Positions 49,711-63,188 are shown, counted from the stretch's first letter. The stretch is DNA of 64,000 nucleotides from Otis tarda (GCA_026413225.1 CM048591.1:5967001-6031000); one strand, 5' to 3'. Numbers and translations are program-made. The notes: generated by a model from the letters alone, not told the origin.

Positions 49711-51654
49711 ATATATAATGTATTATTAAATCCACAAAATCATTAAATATTCTTTTGGAAAGATTTAGTCCCCTGAGTGACTGGCATCTGGCATGCTCAC
49801 AGCAGCATATCGGACAATCTTGGATGACACTCAGCGCAACTGGCTTTTTGAGGAATGGGGATGCCAAGGTTTTAACACAAAAATTACTTCTGCCCAATGT
49901 GAATCAATAACTTTGTTCTTTCGTTAGTCACTCACATTTTGAGTCCATGACACTTGGTCTGCTTGACCTTATTTATTCCACAATAGAGTTCATGGTAAAG
50001 AAAGCAATCGACAACCAAACAACATCAATAATTGCAATCTAGCAACCCAGAGATAAATGCCCAAAGTTGTGATTTCAACTAGTGCTGTTAACCCGTAACT
50101 GACTTTGACTATTAATTTCATAAATGGTAATTCTTTAACGAACCAAACAAATTATACGTGATTCTCAACTTGAAGGGCTTAGGAAATGTCTTGAAGATCC
50201 TAAACACATCCTGGGGAGAGGGGAAGTCATGTTTTTGCAAAGACCTTTTCCTCTTTCTTGAGATATTTCTGTTTATACTCTTAGTACTTTCAAGGTGCTT
50301 TTTCCAGGCAATGCCAACGAAGGCTACCAGATACCAGGTCATAGTGAAGAAATACAGGATAACAGGAAAATGACTGAGGACAGATGTTGGGTTAAGGTGG
50401 CTGGAGCATAGTGGTGAAGGGACAAAGTGCGTGAGTGTGTGAGAAAGTGTGATGATCAGATGAGATTTTGACTCAACAGCTAATTCATATAAGAATTAGG
50501 GAAGTGAGCAATTAAAAGGTTAAATGTTTTACAGGGATAATAATTTTTTTCTAATATTTTTTTTTTTCTCAAACTATCAGTAATGAAGCGAGGTTCAGAA
50601 TAAGCCTATACTGGAGTCAGTCACTGGAGTAGGTGATAAATACACCTTGCACAAATAAACTTTTGACAGAAGTTTGTCACATGTAATACAGTCCACTTCC
50701 CTGCCTGATGGTATTTGCTGAAATTTTCTAGATTCACCACTGCCAACTAGGTAGATGAATACCTGTATATAAATCCATACTTAGAATCTACCCATACACA
50801 ATTTTTGTGTTGCTGAGTGTTAAATTACACCTAAGCCATTTTTATGTCTCCGCTGCAGACAAAGATGTGGTTGGCAGTTGTGTGGCTCTGGACTAGTTTG
50901 AAAGTGACTCTCAGATACAATAGCCGCCTAGCCATTCTAGTTTAAAGTTTGCTGTGGGCTGTAAACCTTGCTGGAAAAGGGAAAAGGTGGGGAAATAAAT
51001 ACTGTGACAGTAGTGCAGCTGAGCTCTGACATGCAGAGCTACACAGGCAACTAAATCAAAACTAACTCAAGGTGACTAGATGAGTTACAGCCAGACTTTT
51101 GACTGCAGTAAAATCATTTTCATTGGGAACATATCTAAAGTAAGGAAAGATGCAGTATGAATAAAAATATCTGGTCTGAGTGGAAGGTAGGTTTGAAGAC
51201 TCTAAGGAGCAACTATTGTTGGAATGAGTATACAAAATATGAATATACAAATACTCAAACCAGTCCAGAAAGAGAGACCTAAAGTAATTTTTTTTTTTCT
51301 GATCTCCCATCTTTTCTGTAATTGAAAAAGACAAGAAAACGTTTTGCTTTTACTCATGTTTACAAGTGGACAACCTAAGGTGAGAAACCCAAGCTGCATT
51401 TCCCCAAGAGTGGCGTGCTCGTTTGGTCTGTCTGCTTGCCTATCTAGCTCTCCCTCTGATTGTGTAAAGCCACAGAATGAGCTAACAGCAGCTTTCCCAG
51501 ATGAAAACAAGTGTATTATCTTTTTACATTTTCTGAAGCAGGCCAGCATTTCATCATTTCACTGTGTTCAGTTGTTATGTTAGATTGTTTAATGTAATAG
51601 AATGACATGACACGGGTACACCAGATACATCAGAATTATGAACGCTAGAAAGAG

Positions 51655-51705
51655 ACAGTGATAAAGTGTTTTGAGATACATGCAATCCTGATAGTGCTAT
51701 AAGTT
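51655..51705 (+). mobile_element. Ancient SINE/L2-type tail fragment
   Basis: AAAGTGTTTTGAGATACATG followed by GATAGTGCTATAAG resembles the terminal AAAGTGCTTTGAGATCTA...GTGCTATATAAG of the amniote SINE/L2 tail. Only about 50 bp can be supported. Confidence 0.4.
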
Positions 51706-52644
51706 TCTGCAATTGACTAAAGACATTTCCCCTGTGCCACCTCATTATTACACATCAAAGGGGAAAAACAAGGGCAAGCTGGATAGTGAAAAAAAAAAAA
51801 AGTTTTTGTATCCATACAGCAGAAATCCCCCACATATATTAAAATAATTTGTATATACAAGTATAAGTAAGCATGAGAGAGACGAAAATAGGTGTGGAGG
51901 GCAAAAAAATTTGTGTTGGTTGTCTTGTTTTCTGACACATCTGGAAGAGAGATTGTGGGAAAGCATCAGAGCAAGTAGGAAAATGACAAACTCAGAGTTG
52001 CTGTAGAGATCAAAGAGCTTTCCAGTAGTTTCAAGAATGACAGAGATGCTGATCATCCAAAATGACTGTTAGGGTAAATTTGAGTCCAGATGTTGGGCTG
52101 GCATCAAGAATAAGCTTCTCCACAATTTGAAGGTGCTCAGGTATAATGTTGACATTCGCTGGCAATTAAGATCAGATTGAGCTGGGATCTTTGGCACTCA
52201 GTTTATCTCCAGATCTCTAGCAGGAAAAAAAGGAAACTTCAGCAGTCCTGTTTATCTGCAGGTACATGGACCTGTGAGACACTCCAAACACTATTTAGAA
52301 AGTATTAATTGTATTCCAGCAGCCATAAACTAAGTGTTTTACAGGTATGGGAGAGCTTTGAGCTGGCCTGATTATGATTGGTGCTGTTCTGAACTCATGC
52401 CAAATATCCCCAAATCTTAACTGGTTGGTTTTTAATAGAGATTGAGAAAATCTGTGGAAACCATGAGGATAAAAGTCTGGTTTCTTCACTGATCCAATGA
52501 AATACCACAGTGTTTTATCAAGGAAATGCAAGGAAATGCCAGACAAATTCAGAGCTCAGGTGTGATGACTATAGGAAAAAATGCTCACCACGGTACATTT
52601 TGTTGCCAGTGACATCTGACTTTCTCACAGTACAAATTCACAAG

Positions 52645-52780
52645 GTAATCAGAGGAGGTATAATCCTCATTGTACAGTTGATGAACAATGAAGGAGAGAA
52701 GCAAAGAAACAAATCTGAGTTAATTATCTGAAAACCGAACCTGCATAAGTTGAGGTTCAGACCCATGTTTTAGTGGTTAG
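52645..52780 (-). mobile_element. Ancient CORE-SINE/MIR-like fragment
   Basis: AGGTATAATCCTCATTGTAC, GTTGATGAACAATGAAGGAG and GTTGAGGTTCAGACCCATG follow the antisense consensus (ATTATCCCCATTTTACAGATGA, GGAAACTGAGGC, ATTCGAACCCAGG) in order but are strongly diverged. Confidence 0.5.
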
Positions 52781-54884
52781 ATAGTTTCTTTCCTTCCTGT
52801 GTTACGGTATTCTATATAGTTTTTCCTCTCTGAAAGGGGATACTTATCCATAACTGAGTAAGTCTTTCAATGAAAAGCCACCGAGAAGCTTGTAAAATCT
52901 GAATAGCATTTACGTCATTGTGAGGAAGACCTGGAAGGCGTTGACAGAACTTAACACAGATCTGAGTAATTTTCACTGAAATTCCTACTGGCTGGTGGCC
53001 TTCATGGACAGAAACTGGTCTCTGCTTTGTCCAAGTTTCTGCCACTTAGTCCTAACTGAAGTGCTTGCAGACAGTCTCTGCAAGAAGCAAAAAACTGAGC
53101 TGACATCTGAATGTAAACTACTTACCAGACACAATGTTTCTGAACAAGGTGAAAGCCCTCAGGTCAAGCAGTCTTACAGAAAAATGTGCAACTGCTCCCC
53201 ATTCTCATCACACTTGGGGAATAGAAGCGGAACATCTGCGTGCAGAACTATTCGTCTGACACCTTTTCCTACCATTTAACTCACTTTTATGGAAAGAAAA
53301 GCCCATTTTACAAGTCTTCAGAGTCTCGAAACTTCTCTTCCATTTTCAAGCTGTTTTTTTTCTTAACAGTGACTCATACAGGTCATATGTTTTAGCTGAA
53401 GTTCTTGTTCAAGCTTGCAAACATTACAGCAGTGGAAAGTGTTTTTAATAAAAAATCTGTGTGACTTGTCTTAATAACACATCCTCCCTTCCTGCCCAGG
53501 GGAAGAATGGAAAGACACCTAGGTAAAAGATCTAGCTAAGAAAAACCCTTGAGTCTGTATCAGACTGTACTGTCAAAAGAACTTCCATGAACTCCAACAT
53601 ATATATATATATGTCTTTGAAAATAAGATATTAATACTACTGAATGTCCTTCATTATAAGGCAGGACAAGACGTGAAAGAACACTTTGTTCATGACTCAT
53701 CCTCAATAAAGACAGATCATGGCAAGTGCCAACTCAAGAAAATGATTTTCCCAATCATAATCAGATAAGCCCAGAGAAATAAGAGTAGATTCATATAGTG
53801 TTTGCAGAAACAGCCAATGGGGAGCCTCCTATCTATTGGCAAGACCCTTACTGACGTCAGTGGGAGCATGATAGAGCCCAGGATGCAGCAGACGAGGCAT
53901 TAGAGATACACAAATACCAAATAAAAATACCACAGGCATTTTGCTCTTCAGCATTAATAACAAATGTCAACAGTCAAGTGCTGCTTCTTCAGTATGAAGC
54001 TGTGATAGCCAGCCAGAGGGTAATCTCTCAAGACTTCCCAGCAGTCATTTATAGCTTTCTGATAAGGCAGAGGATTCATTTTGTTAGCTTGCCCCAGTCT
54101 CTCTTTCCTGAAAACAGCAGTTTTACTTCTGGAAGTGAAAGTATGGGTAGAGGTCAATCGCTAATTTCATGGCAGGGCAGGTACAGAGACTGGGATACTG
54201 GTAAGAGATAGGAGCACCTTGCTTTAGTTGTCGTCTTTGTAGTATACTATTTGTGCCAATTGAAAACATATTCACACAGACCCTTAGCCATGGTGTCAGC
54301 TACATCTGAATTAGCCCTGTGTCAGTAGGGCCTCAGATTATCAGACTCAGGCAGAGTCCCTAAGGAAGGGATCCTGCCAGAGTTAGCAGCAGAGTTTTGG
54401 TGCTCAGCTCTGTCATCCACCCCTGGCCAAGCCATTACCTTGTTCTGCATAAGAGCATCAGTTGTAAATTCTCTTCTGGAAGTATATTCTTCAGTCTGAT
54501 TTTCAGGTACATCAAAAAGCAAATACAGGAAGAAACACCAGTATGGCAGAGATATCAGAAGAGGTGTGTGGCCACACATCAGCTGATAGGGTTCACCTTT
54601 CGCAGTGTTTCAGTTCCATCCCAATCTTTGCTGTTAGTTTCAGTTAAACTGTAGAGTTTTGTGTGAGGATGTCTGAGGTGTAAGCATATTTTTCTTTCAG
54701 CTAGAGATGATGTGGGAGTGGTAGCTTGCTAAAAGGAGAGTCTCAGACAGTGGTAATAATTCAAGTTACAGGAGAAAGATTTTCCAGAGCTTTTCAGGCT
54801 AGAGCTCAGCTTCTCAGAAGTGTTTGGGAGCCCGAGTAACTAAAGCTTTGTGAAATCAGAACGAGTCTTTCTGAAAATTTGGGT
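52781..54884. other. Non-coding unique sequence
   Basis: No gene recognised. An (AT)7 stretch lies at 53599-53612. Confidence 0.6.
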
Positions 54885-55000
54885 CTTGTTCTCACTTTGC
54901 CTAAATTCACCATCTGTGAAGCAGGAATAATGATGTTGTGAAAATAAACACAATAAAAACTGTGACAAGCTCAGTGCTGTAGAAATAGAGACCCTCTAAA
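54885..55000 (+). mobile_element. Ancient CORE-SINE with L2-type tail
   Basis: TGTTCTCACTTTGCC, TTCACCATCTGTGAAGCAGG, AATAATGATGTTGTGA and CTCAGTGCTGTAGAAATAG match in order the sense 3' half of the amniote SINE (CCATCTGTAAAATGGG, AATAATGAT, GTGCT...ATA). Confidence 0.6.
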
Positions 55001-55929
55001 TACCTCTGAGAGAATTCCACATCCAGTGCCTTAACCATCAACTGAGGCCCAAGTTAACCATCCTTCCTTCCTGTTTTGAAGTCCAGCGATTTCGCTGCAT
55101 GAAGCTAGACTCTTGGCAGCCCCACAGAGATTTCCCTCTCACTTTCTGGTGCTGTTTTATTCTATGAATTGTTTGCACTTCAGTAACAGGAGGATGAATT
55201 GGTCTCTATGGAGTGTTGATGCCATTTCAGACTGAATAGGCTGGGGGACGGCTAACACACATGACAGAATAAAATACAAAGAAGGCTTTATTAGTCTTCC
55301 TCTCCCCTTTTAACCTTTTAAATGCCTCTTTGTGAAGAACCCATTGTCTGCTCTTCAAAATTAAACCACAGACGAGGAGAGGCCAGTGTAAATTCTAGTA
55401 GGTGGAAGGGTCACAAACCTACCAGTCTCAGCTACGCAAACTTTATTTGTATTGGGAACATACACTTGGGAATTTGCTTTTACTCCTCAGCTTACTTCTT
55501 ATGAGGTTGAGCAACAGAGCCCTGCCTTTACACATAGAGGTATGGGTGGTGGCAGAGCTCCTGTTTGTGCTGTGCTCTGGCAGATCCCTTTATGTGGTAT
55601 CCCATAGAGACGGAAGATATTTTGCATTTATAGCTCATTTTACTTTTACCAGCTTTATTTCCTGGTTTAGCTTCCACCCTTCATATTTGTGAAAGTCAGT
55701 TCTTGAATCTTTGGCAATGCAAAATACTCAGTCCTCCTTGTTACCTTAAAAAATGCCCGTATTTCTGCCTTTCGCAACACGTTCATCTTTCTGCCTCAGG
55801 CTTCTCACCAGTGAAGTTTCAGAGGACCAGGCACGTCCTGTCTGGAGAGGAAAAGACTAAAGGGAGTCATGATGAATGTCCATAAACACATAAAGGCATG
55901 TCCCTGAAAAAGGAGAGGAACCAATTATC
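55001..55929. other. Non-coding unique sequence
   Basis: No gene recognised. Several short open frames without family resemblance. Confidence 0.6.
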
Positions 55930-56218
55930 CTCATTAGTCAGTGAGAACAGAAAAAAAAAAGGAGTGATAGGTTCTGGATGAAGCACTGAATATTTAGGTT
56001 GACTGTTATGGAAAACTTCATAACTATTAGTACATTTAAGGCAATGAAGCAAGTCACCCAAGGGAGGCAGTCAGATCACCTTCATTGGAGATAGTCAAGG
56101 GAAGGTTTGACACTCATCCATCAGAGAAGTGTGAGAGATAATTAAATCAGTCTTGCCCCAGGCAAAAGGATGGACTAGATAATTCACTAGTGCTCCTGTT
56201 CACCCCAGCAGATTCTAT
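55930..56218 (+). mobile_element. Ancient CR1 LINE 3' end
   Basis: TATTTAGGTTGACTGTTATG, AAAACTTCATAACTATTAG, CAAGGGAGGCAGTCAGATCA, CATTGGAGATAGTCAAGG, GGATGGACTAGATAATTC and a final GATTCTATAT follow the CR1 3' region in order. There are many substitutions and the octamer tail is reduced to one unit. It belongs to an older CR1 layer than the copies at 18 and 46.6 kb. Confidence 0.75.
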
Positions 56219-59200
56219 ATTTTTCCTTCTTAATTGGAAAGATATGTGTGCGTGTGCGTTTGTATGTGTACCTCAATTCCTATCAATCTGTTTTACCCAT
56301 GGAATGGCCAAAGGATCTGTATTAGAAAGTTACATTTCTTTCCTTAACTTTATTCTCCCCATTTTGAAAGGTTTACTCTAAATCCCCTCAGCAGTGTTCT
56401 GAAGACGATCGGCTACTAGTGGCCGCTAGTTTTAATTTTCCCACTTGATTGGATTGTTTTCTAAAATTTAGCCCTTAAAATACACGTCTAGACAGGAAGA
56501 GTTGTCTCCTTGCCTGCCTTGACTGCTCAGTGCCACCTGCAGACCAGACAAGTGCCTCCAGAAGGCGCTTTTATCCCATCCCCAGGACGGGTTAAAAATC
56601 AATGCTTCTCCGAAATAAGCCTGTCTCTTCACACTGGTCTTATGGGGAGCCCAGATATCTCTTATATTATTGGATATGTAAAGGCAAAACTAGACCTCTA
56701 AAATGAAGCATCGTGAGCCCTGCCCTTGACAGCCCTGCGCAGCCTGTTTTCCCACGCCTTTGTTTCCCTGGCAATAAAGCAGGGTAATGGCAATGGCAGG
56801 GTACCTGGTGCGCTGTGCATGCTGCCTGTTACGGTTATCATGATTGTCTCAGTGTTGCTTTCTGCTTCTCCATCTGTTTGCAGCCTCCATCTGTTGTGTC
56901 ACCTCTTACAGTCAGGTAAGTCTAAAGATTTAGATAAGCGTAGGAGTTAGGCTGTAAGTTGTCTGTGGCAACAGCCACTTACATTCCATTCTGGGCTTGC
57001 ATCACTTACTACAGTAAAACTGTGATGCTGGACAGTGGCCTGCATATGCTACAGCAGTGCAAGTGATGATAACAGCAATCATAGTAGAGTTCATTGATCT
57101 TGCAGTACATGTTCCAAGAAATGCTGCTATGACATAAATCATGTACTATCTCGTTTTGATTGTTGACAATCATGGGGCACTGCAAGGACATCTCGGAGAC
57201 TAAGTTTACAAAGGGCTTTGAAATCTGTTGCATAGGCAAAGAAAAACTTTGATATTCATACACTGGGAGAAATCCTGAGCAGTGGTAACCAGGATCACTT
57301 TCTTTGGCAGCTCAGACTAAGCATCCCTTATCACAGCTGAAATTGCAGCACAAGAGTTAATTCCTTTGTTAAATGTGCAAGGTGAGAGAAATGCGACTTG
57401 AAGAGTCTGCTCTGAAAGGCAATTAAAACTTTTAACAGTGAAACTTTACAGACAACACTAGAAGGAGACTGTCACCTCCTTTACCTTGATCTTTGCAACT
57501 GTAATAATGCCCACCACACTAGGAGAGGTGTGTGGTCTGCGAAAGCAAGCGTCCTTTTCCAGTATGTGTGCAGGCAGCAAGAGCATTGTCCTCATGGCGT
57601 GGAGAGAGACCAAATGCAAACTCATTGTATACAATAAATCAGATCTGAATGGGGTCAGCAGCATGGAAAGATGGAAAAAAAATTTCTGCTCTTTCATCCA
57701 GATACCGTTACCTAGTGTGTCACTAACACTAACAACCTTTCCAAATTCTCTGATGATCCAATGCCACTGTTACACTATAGATAAGATAATTAAAGCATTT
57801 CTCTTAGCCAGTGATGTTCCTTACTTCATAACATGTTTTCAAGTTTATTTCCAACTGCTAGAGCTGAGCATAGACTTGGTTTAGCTGAGTAACAGTGAAG
57901 ATGTTGGTTCTTTATTTTCATTCTAAAGTATCCTCAGTGTATGTTATGGAATGACAAAGCACATCTGAACTTACTAGCCTGAGTAAGAACCTTTGTTCTT
58001 CAGAGCTTGCAGGAAGTCACAGCAAGATGTATTGGAACCAACACAACCATGTCTTACCTTCTCCCATGGCCCCATCATAGATGTTCCTAGCTGCTAATCC
58101 ATCCAGCAACATTTAAAAAAAAATACACAAGAAACCTTTGTGTGAGCATATCCCTGCACCTGGTAGCTCCCGTTTGCTTCCAAAGCAAAATAAGACCAAC
58201 CTTCTTCCTCCTCAGCATGCATACAAGTGGGGGCAAAGAGAGCATCTTTGTAAAGCAGCATTTCAGGCTACAGCAAAAGGTTGAAATGCAGTCCTCCAAC
58301 TGTGCTAAAGCACAGGTTGTCTTCTTCGGATTGGACACATTGTATTACTCACTTGGAGGTTATGTCCTTCCCATGCGTGGAAGAATCTGATCTCGAGCCT
58401 CCGAGATGGGCTACTGGATGTGCCATAACAGGAGTCAATGCTAAATGAGTGACAGGTTTAAGAAATTGTAAGTATACATCCTCTGATTTTCATTTTTATG
58501 ATAATATTCTCTTTCAGTGATAGGCAAAAAAAACCAACCCCAAAATCCTGATGCTAACTATACTATGCAAAACAGAGACCGTTAATTTGCCTAGTTAGGA
58601 AGCAGAACATAACTTTTATTTTATTAGGGCTATCATCTTGCAAATACTTAAGCATGTGCTTAACTTTAAACCTGTGAGGCCTTTTTGAAGACAATGGATC
58701 TATTTACATACTTCAGCACATTGCTTAGTCTTCATAGGATTAGCGCTGACATTAGCAGCCTCAACTTCCTGACAGTGTGGTTTCCCATTTTTGCATAACA
58801 ATAATGGTAAGTTTCTGTCTGATGTGATTTACACAGCCCATCATTTGCTTTTGTCTGTGAAGCTATAAATCAATGTGTATTTTTTTTTTCTGGACTGATC
58901 TTCAGTCTGATTCTCTGGGCTGTAACTGTGATTATGCCTGTTCCCTCTGTTTTCCCTCCAGGTTTTCTTGGCTTCCACCAGCGAAACACTTCTCATCTAA
59001 TTGGGACAATGAACTTTATCTTTTCTTTTTTCCATGCCAAACTTTCTTTAATGATCTCTGTTATAGTTAGAGACTGCAATTTCCTTTAATTACTTGAAGC
59101 CATCTAAAATAAACAATTTTAAACCAACAGAACAAAGAACCATTTGTTTTTGCTGGTGCCCTCTCCCCATTATCCTTCAGTTCTTATTGCTAATGTTACT

Positions 59201-60604
59201 GAGAGATTAAACTTCATCCTACAGGCAGCGACCTACTCTCCTGTTTCATTTTAATTTTTCATATCCCCCTCCCCCCATTTTGGCTGGCAGTCCCCCCAGG
59301 TTACACATTACATCAAAGTATACATCATTTGCTCTTACTTCTTTCTGCATGCTGCCTCTAGGCTAGGAAATTTGCAGAATGCTGCTGCTGCTGCTGCGAA
59401 CTAGCCATTTTCCTTTAGTCAAATGTTTTTTGACTTGAAAATGTCAACACAGAGATAAGTCAGAAGATCAACTCATAAATATTCACAGGCTGCTTCTTCT
59501 GTTTTGTTTTGTTTTGTTTTGTTTTTTTCTCTCCCCAAGTCACAATGTTATCCAGGGTAGTGCTTTACTGGATACTTTGTGCATATTTCTGAGTAGTCTT
59601 TCTCTCATTAGTGCTTAAAGAAGTACCAAGAGTTAAATTTTTCATTAGCAATTCTTGTGCAGTGTAATATCCTGCATGTATTAGATACACAGAGATATTT
59701 CCCTTATGGAAAAATCCTATAGGGCTTCACAGAAAATTACAAACTTTCTCATATAATTTTTCAAACCACCTTGTAAAATCAAACATACAATGAAGTATAC
59801 TTCAACAAGATGGTTCAAAGAAACCTGCAGAGAAGAAATAACTCTCTAATAAATCCTGTAGGTTTTTGGAGTAATTTCTGTAACCCTATTAAGTTTCTTT
59901 AGAGCTCTGCCAGTTCCACCCCTCTGCATATCTGTAGGCTCCTTTGAAAAGGACACAGAAATAGGGCCAAAAACCTGTTCTGTCATTTCTGTCTATGGAT
60001 TTATATAAAATAAGATTTTCTTGCTGCCTCCAATCCCTCAACGGCTTGCTGAAAACTCACTGTTGCTCTCCTGGCAGTTCTTTTGTTTAGCAAATTTGCT
60101 TGAAACAAATAATTTCAGCTTCTTGCACACCCAGCTGGTCCATCCTTTGGTAGTGGAAGTCACCACAGACCCACCAAGTTGCAGAGGTCTACCAATAAAG
60201 TTTTGACCCCTCAGCATTTATGTTCAGTGACTGCATACATCTGGAGTCTTGAGTCTCAAGTCTCAAGTCCCAGACTTCACTGCAGGAGCACTCCTGTCCT
60301 TAAACCCACGGCGCACAAGGATATGTTAAGATGGATCAGAATCGGGGCAGGTGAAAGTCAGCAATGGAAGGATTAGATCCAAACAGTGTGAAGAAGTGAA
60401 GAACCAAAAGTTTTAACACATTTTATCACAAACAACTGATTCCAAGTTGCTTTATGCCTACCTGCATAAAGCATTGTAATGAACAGCAGAACAAGGACAT
60501 GGGCGAATGGACTAGATGACATGACACCATCTCTTGTTAAGCTATTCTTATTGACACATGATTGAAGATAATCATTCAACCATTTATGTGGTGTCTGGTA
60601 GTTG
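56219..60604. other. Non-coding unique sequence with small repeats
   Basis: No gene recognised over about 4.4 kb. Contains a short CTG stretch (17 bp, 59381-59397), a GTTTT microsatellite and runs of T near 58880-58889. Around 58645-58735, CTTAAGCATGTGCTTAACTT resembles a frequent ancient amniote repeat, but the assignment is not secure. Confidence 0.55.
59501..59528. repeat. (GTTTT)5 microsatellite
   Basis: Five GTTTT units, the last running into a T tract. Confidence 0.85.
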
Positions 60605-60668
60605 TATGGTGGTATTCGATGTTAGAGAGGACTGAAGTCCATTCTGACATCTGTTCTATGATTATCTT
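60605..60668 (+). mobile_element. Possible ancient CR1 3' tip
   Basis: GAGGACTGAAGTCCATTCTG followed by ACATCTGTTCTATGATTATC resembles the last 50 bp of an old CR1 subfamily, including one ATTCTATGAT-like octamer. A GGACTAGATGAC about 100 bp earlier may belong to the same insertion. Confidence 0.4.
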
Positions 60669-60869
60669 ATGCCTCGGTTTCCCCAAGGGATGTTTAAATG
60701 CAATTTCATAAATATCCGTAGCTGGAACTTTAAAATTAAAAAGCTAAGGCTGAACTCCAAGTATTCACTTTAATGGGATGAGCATGAGAACTCCTGTGAT
60801 CCTGTCTGAGGCAAAAAGCAAATAGCACGTTTATTGTTAATAATTGGTATATGTTTCTGAGTAAAAACA

Positions 60870-61330
60870 TTATGTGATCTCACCAGCTGGTTGATTTAAT
60901 ATAAATATTCAAACACAGAAACAGTTTATTAAACAGATTGGAAATCATCAAATTCATTATTGTAATAGAGCAAATACAATATCTTGATTTCCAATAAATG
61001 GAACAATCTACCTTATGCTGAGTAACTTGCTGTCTGTTACTATATTCTATTAAAAAGAAAATAATGATTCTAACAGAATGTCGTGTAGCCACTCCAGGAA
61101 TTAATAGAATTAGTGCAGCAACCGCAAGGCAGAATATAAATATTCTATTGAATTATCAATTAAAACCCCATAGCAATAAAGGTAAACTACATCAAATAAG
61201 TGAACAGAAATTAACAGACTATTTCCCAAATTCTTCTATTAGTCTTCATCTTGAGCCTGGAATGAAAATTCTTGAGAGTAACAAGTATATAATTACTTGA
61301 CATTTTTCTTCTTGAAGTCATCTTAGGAAA
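60870..61330. promoter_or_regulatory. Candidate conserved non-coding element
   Basis: AT-rich but non-repetitive, with AGGAATTAATAGAATTAGTG, AATATTCTATTGAATTATCA, TTAAAACCCCATAGC and ATTAACAGACTATTTCCC. It is dense in TAAT/ATTA and CAAT/ATTG cores around a central ATTGAATTATCAATT. No coding evidence. Enhancer function is inferred. Confidence 0.35.
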
Positions 61331-61588
61331 ACAAATTACATGATGTAAGTGCAGCTCTTTGGATTTGTAAACTACTGGCATAATGAAGAAAACACTGTGT
61401 AGTTATTATGCATTGAGCATTCATTGATGTTAATTTTTGCTCAAAAGATTGAGGCATAGATAATTTTTCAGTTTCTAATATGAGTGTGCTGAAGTTTCAT
61501 TTCCATCAGATGCCGTTCATCCCTGTTGTAGGAAGAAAAGTTTATGTCATTTGCCTGGTTTGGCTGAACATTTTTTTTCTCCCGGCAG

Positions 61589-61671
61589 CCACCTGCAGCT
61601 AAATATCAACTCTACCAAAACCAACATATTCCATAAAGCAGTTGGGGTAATTAGCTGCAAGTATCATAAAG
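61589..61671 (+). other. Weak candidate exon
   Basis: The acceptor ATTTTTTTTCTCCCGGCAG ends at 61588 and is one of the strongest-looking acceptors in the window. An open frame (HLQLNINSTKTNIFHK...) follows to a donor AAAGGTGAAA (GT at 61672-61673), or to a better donor ATGTAAGG (GT at 61717-61718). The frame stays open to a stop near 61754 and becomes Lys/Glu-rich. I recognise no protein, and acceptor-frame-donor triples of this size are expected by chance in 64 kb. Confidence 0.15.
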
Positions 61672-61754
61672 GTGAAATAATATCTGAAGAGGCAGAGGAA
61701 CTATTTAGGATCATATGTAAGGATGAGAAAAAGAAATTGAGAAAGGAAAAATAA

Positions 61755-63188
61755 GAAATAAAAATTACTAGTCTCTCTTAGACCCTAGGATTGTATTCAT
61801 ACATAATTTTAAACTAGATATTAAAAATACATGGGGATGACTGTATTGGTAGGTATTGGGCACTATAAAGAGAGAAAGGTTTCAATTTCTAGTTCCTTTC
61901 ATTTCTCCCATATATTGAAAATACTGCAGTTTCATGCATTATAATATTTCTTGGCTCCATATTCTAACCAGAAAGGTAATAGTGCAACACCACATGACAC
62001 TACTTTTCAGCATGGTCTGACTGCTGCTGTAGTAGAAAGAAAAAAAGTAAGAATGCAACTTTGCTATTTCCCCAATGTATCCAGGAAAAAACAAAGGAAG
62101 GAAAAAATGCAGATAAAGAGCAATTCACTGAAGTACAAACCAGTGGAAATAGCACTAAGTTGTAGAAAACCTGGTTCAGTCTTTAATATAACCTGCCTTG
62201 GGACAATAATTTCCCTTTTATGCACATCCTTTTCCTTTCGTATTCCTCCTCTTTCCAATCCAGTTTTGTTGCAGAGCTTTTCTGACTATGTAAAGGTATT
62301 AACCAAAAAAGTTAAAGCATGGAACGTTTTCTGCAGATTGGAACCCATCCTTCATTTCAGTGATATTATTAACAACCTCTACCGCTGGAGGTTTAAAGAC
62401 ATAATGAATATGGCTTTGGCACTGTCCCTTTAAAGGTTTTTCACGGATAGCTGTTGATAGAAAAGGGCTGATTTTATTAACTTTCTTATCTGAAAAACAG
62501 GAGACTGTAAAAATAAAATTATTGCATAAAAAGTATGTATTTTTTCCCAGATTATTATAATATATGTTTTTCAGAATTCTAACTTCAAGCCCAAATTGAA
62601 ATGGAAACATTTGTAGGATTTTATTTTATTTATTTATTTATTTATTTCAAAAAAGGGATATAGCTTACCCTACCCAGAAATTTTGGTGCCTACTTAAATC
62701 TCTCTCCTATTTTTTATTTAGTTCTTAGAGACATTTGTCTAGGAAGTCACTTGTCTCCTACCACATCAAGCCATCAGAAGGAGATCTAACACATATTACA
62801 CTGGGGGTAATCTTTGCTCCACTGTCTGCTCACAAGGGCATCCCTCAATGCTTGTTTAGTCAACCTTGTGAAAGTTATTTGAAAAAATGGGTGAGGGTTG
62901 GAGGAGATCAAGAATTCCATTTCCTTGACAAACTTTGAACAGTCTATTCTAGTCTTTACAAAACAAATTAGTAATAGAAAAACAGTTTGTGAATAGCCCT
63001 TACTTGATGTCATCATGATGGGAATTTTACTTTGTGTTTACTTTCCTAATATTTCTGAGTGTTTCTGAAAATTAGGAATTTATGATCCTGACCTAGGTAT
63101 AATATGATACACATTATGCAACATGACCCATCACACATCCTCACATCTCCAGTCCTCCATTTCACACCTGGACAACTCCTGCTTTGGT
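61755..63188. other. Non-coding unique sequence
   Basis: The 160-codon + frame across 61951-62433 has no family resemblance and no ATG at its left edge. It includes a pyrimidine-rich stretch before an AG at about 62263, which looks acceptor-like in isolation. No gene recognised. Confidence 0.55.
62618..62647. repeat. (ATTT)n microsatellite
   Basis: ATTTTATTTT grading into five perfect ATTT units. Confidence 0.85.

Larger units (their letters stand above)
47451..52644. other. Non-coding unique sequence with small repeats
   Basis: No gene recognised over about 5 kb. Homopolymers occur near 47847, 48149-48162 and 48341-48355. The TA microsatellite and the SINE tail are listed separately. Confidence 0.6.

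Noticed and set aside
58645..58735. CTTAAGCATGTGCTTAACTT as a named ancient repeat
   Set aside because: It resembles a frequent amniote repeat, but I cannot assign the family or its limits securely.
59381..59397. CTG trinucleotide repeat
   Set aside because: Only 17 bp; too short to be remarkable.
60490..60560. GGACTAGATGAC as a separate CR1
   Set aside because: Twelve bases alone are not enough. It may be part of the possible CR1 tip that follows.
61951..62433. 160-codon plus-strand open frame with an acceptor-like pyrimidine stretch
   Set aside because: No ATG at its left edge, no known domain, and only tiny exon options after the acceptor.
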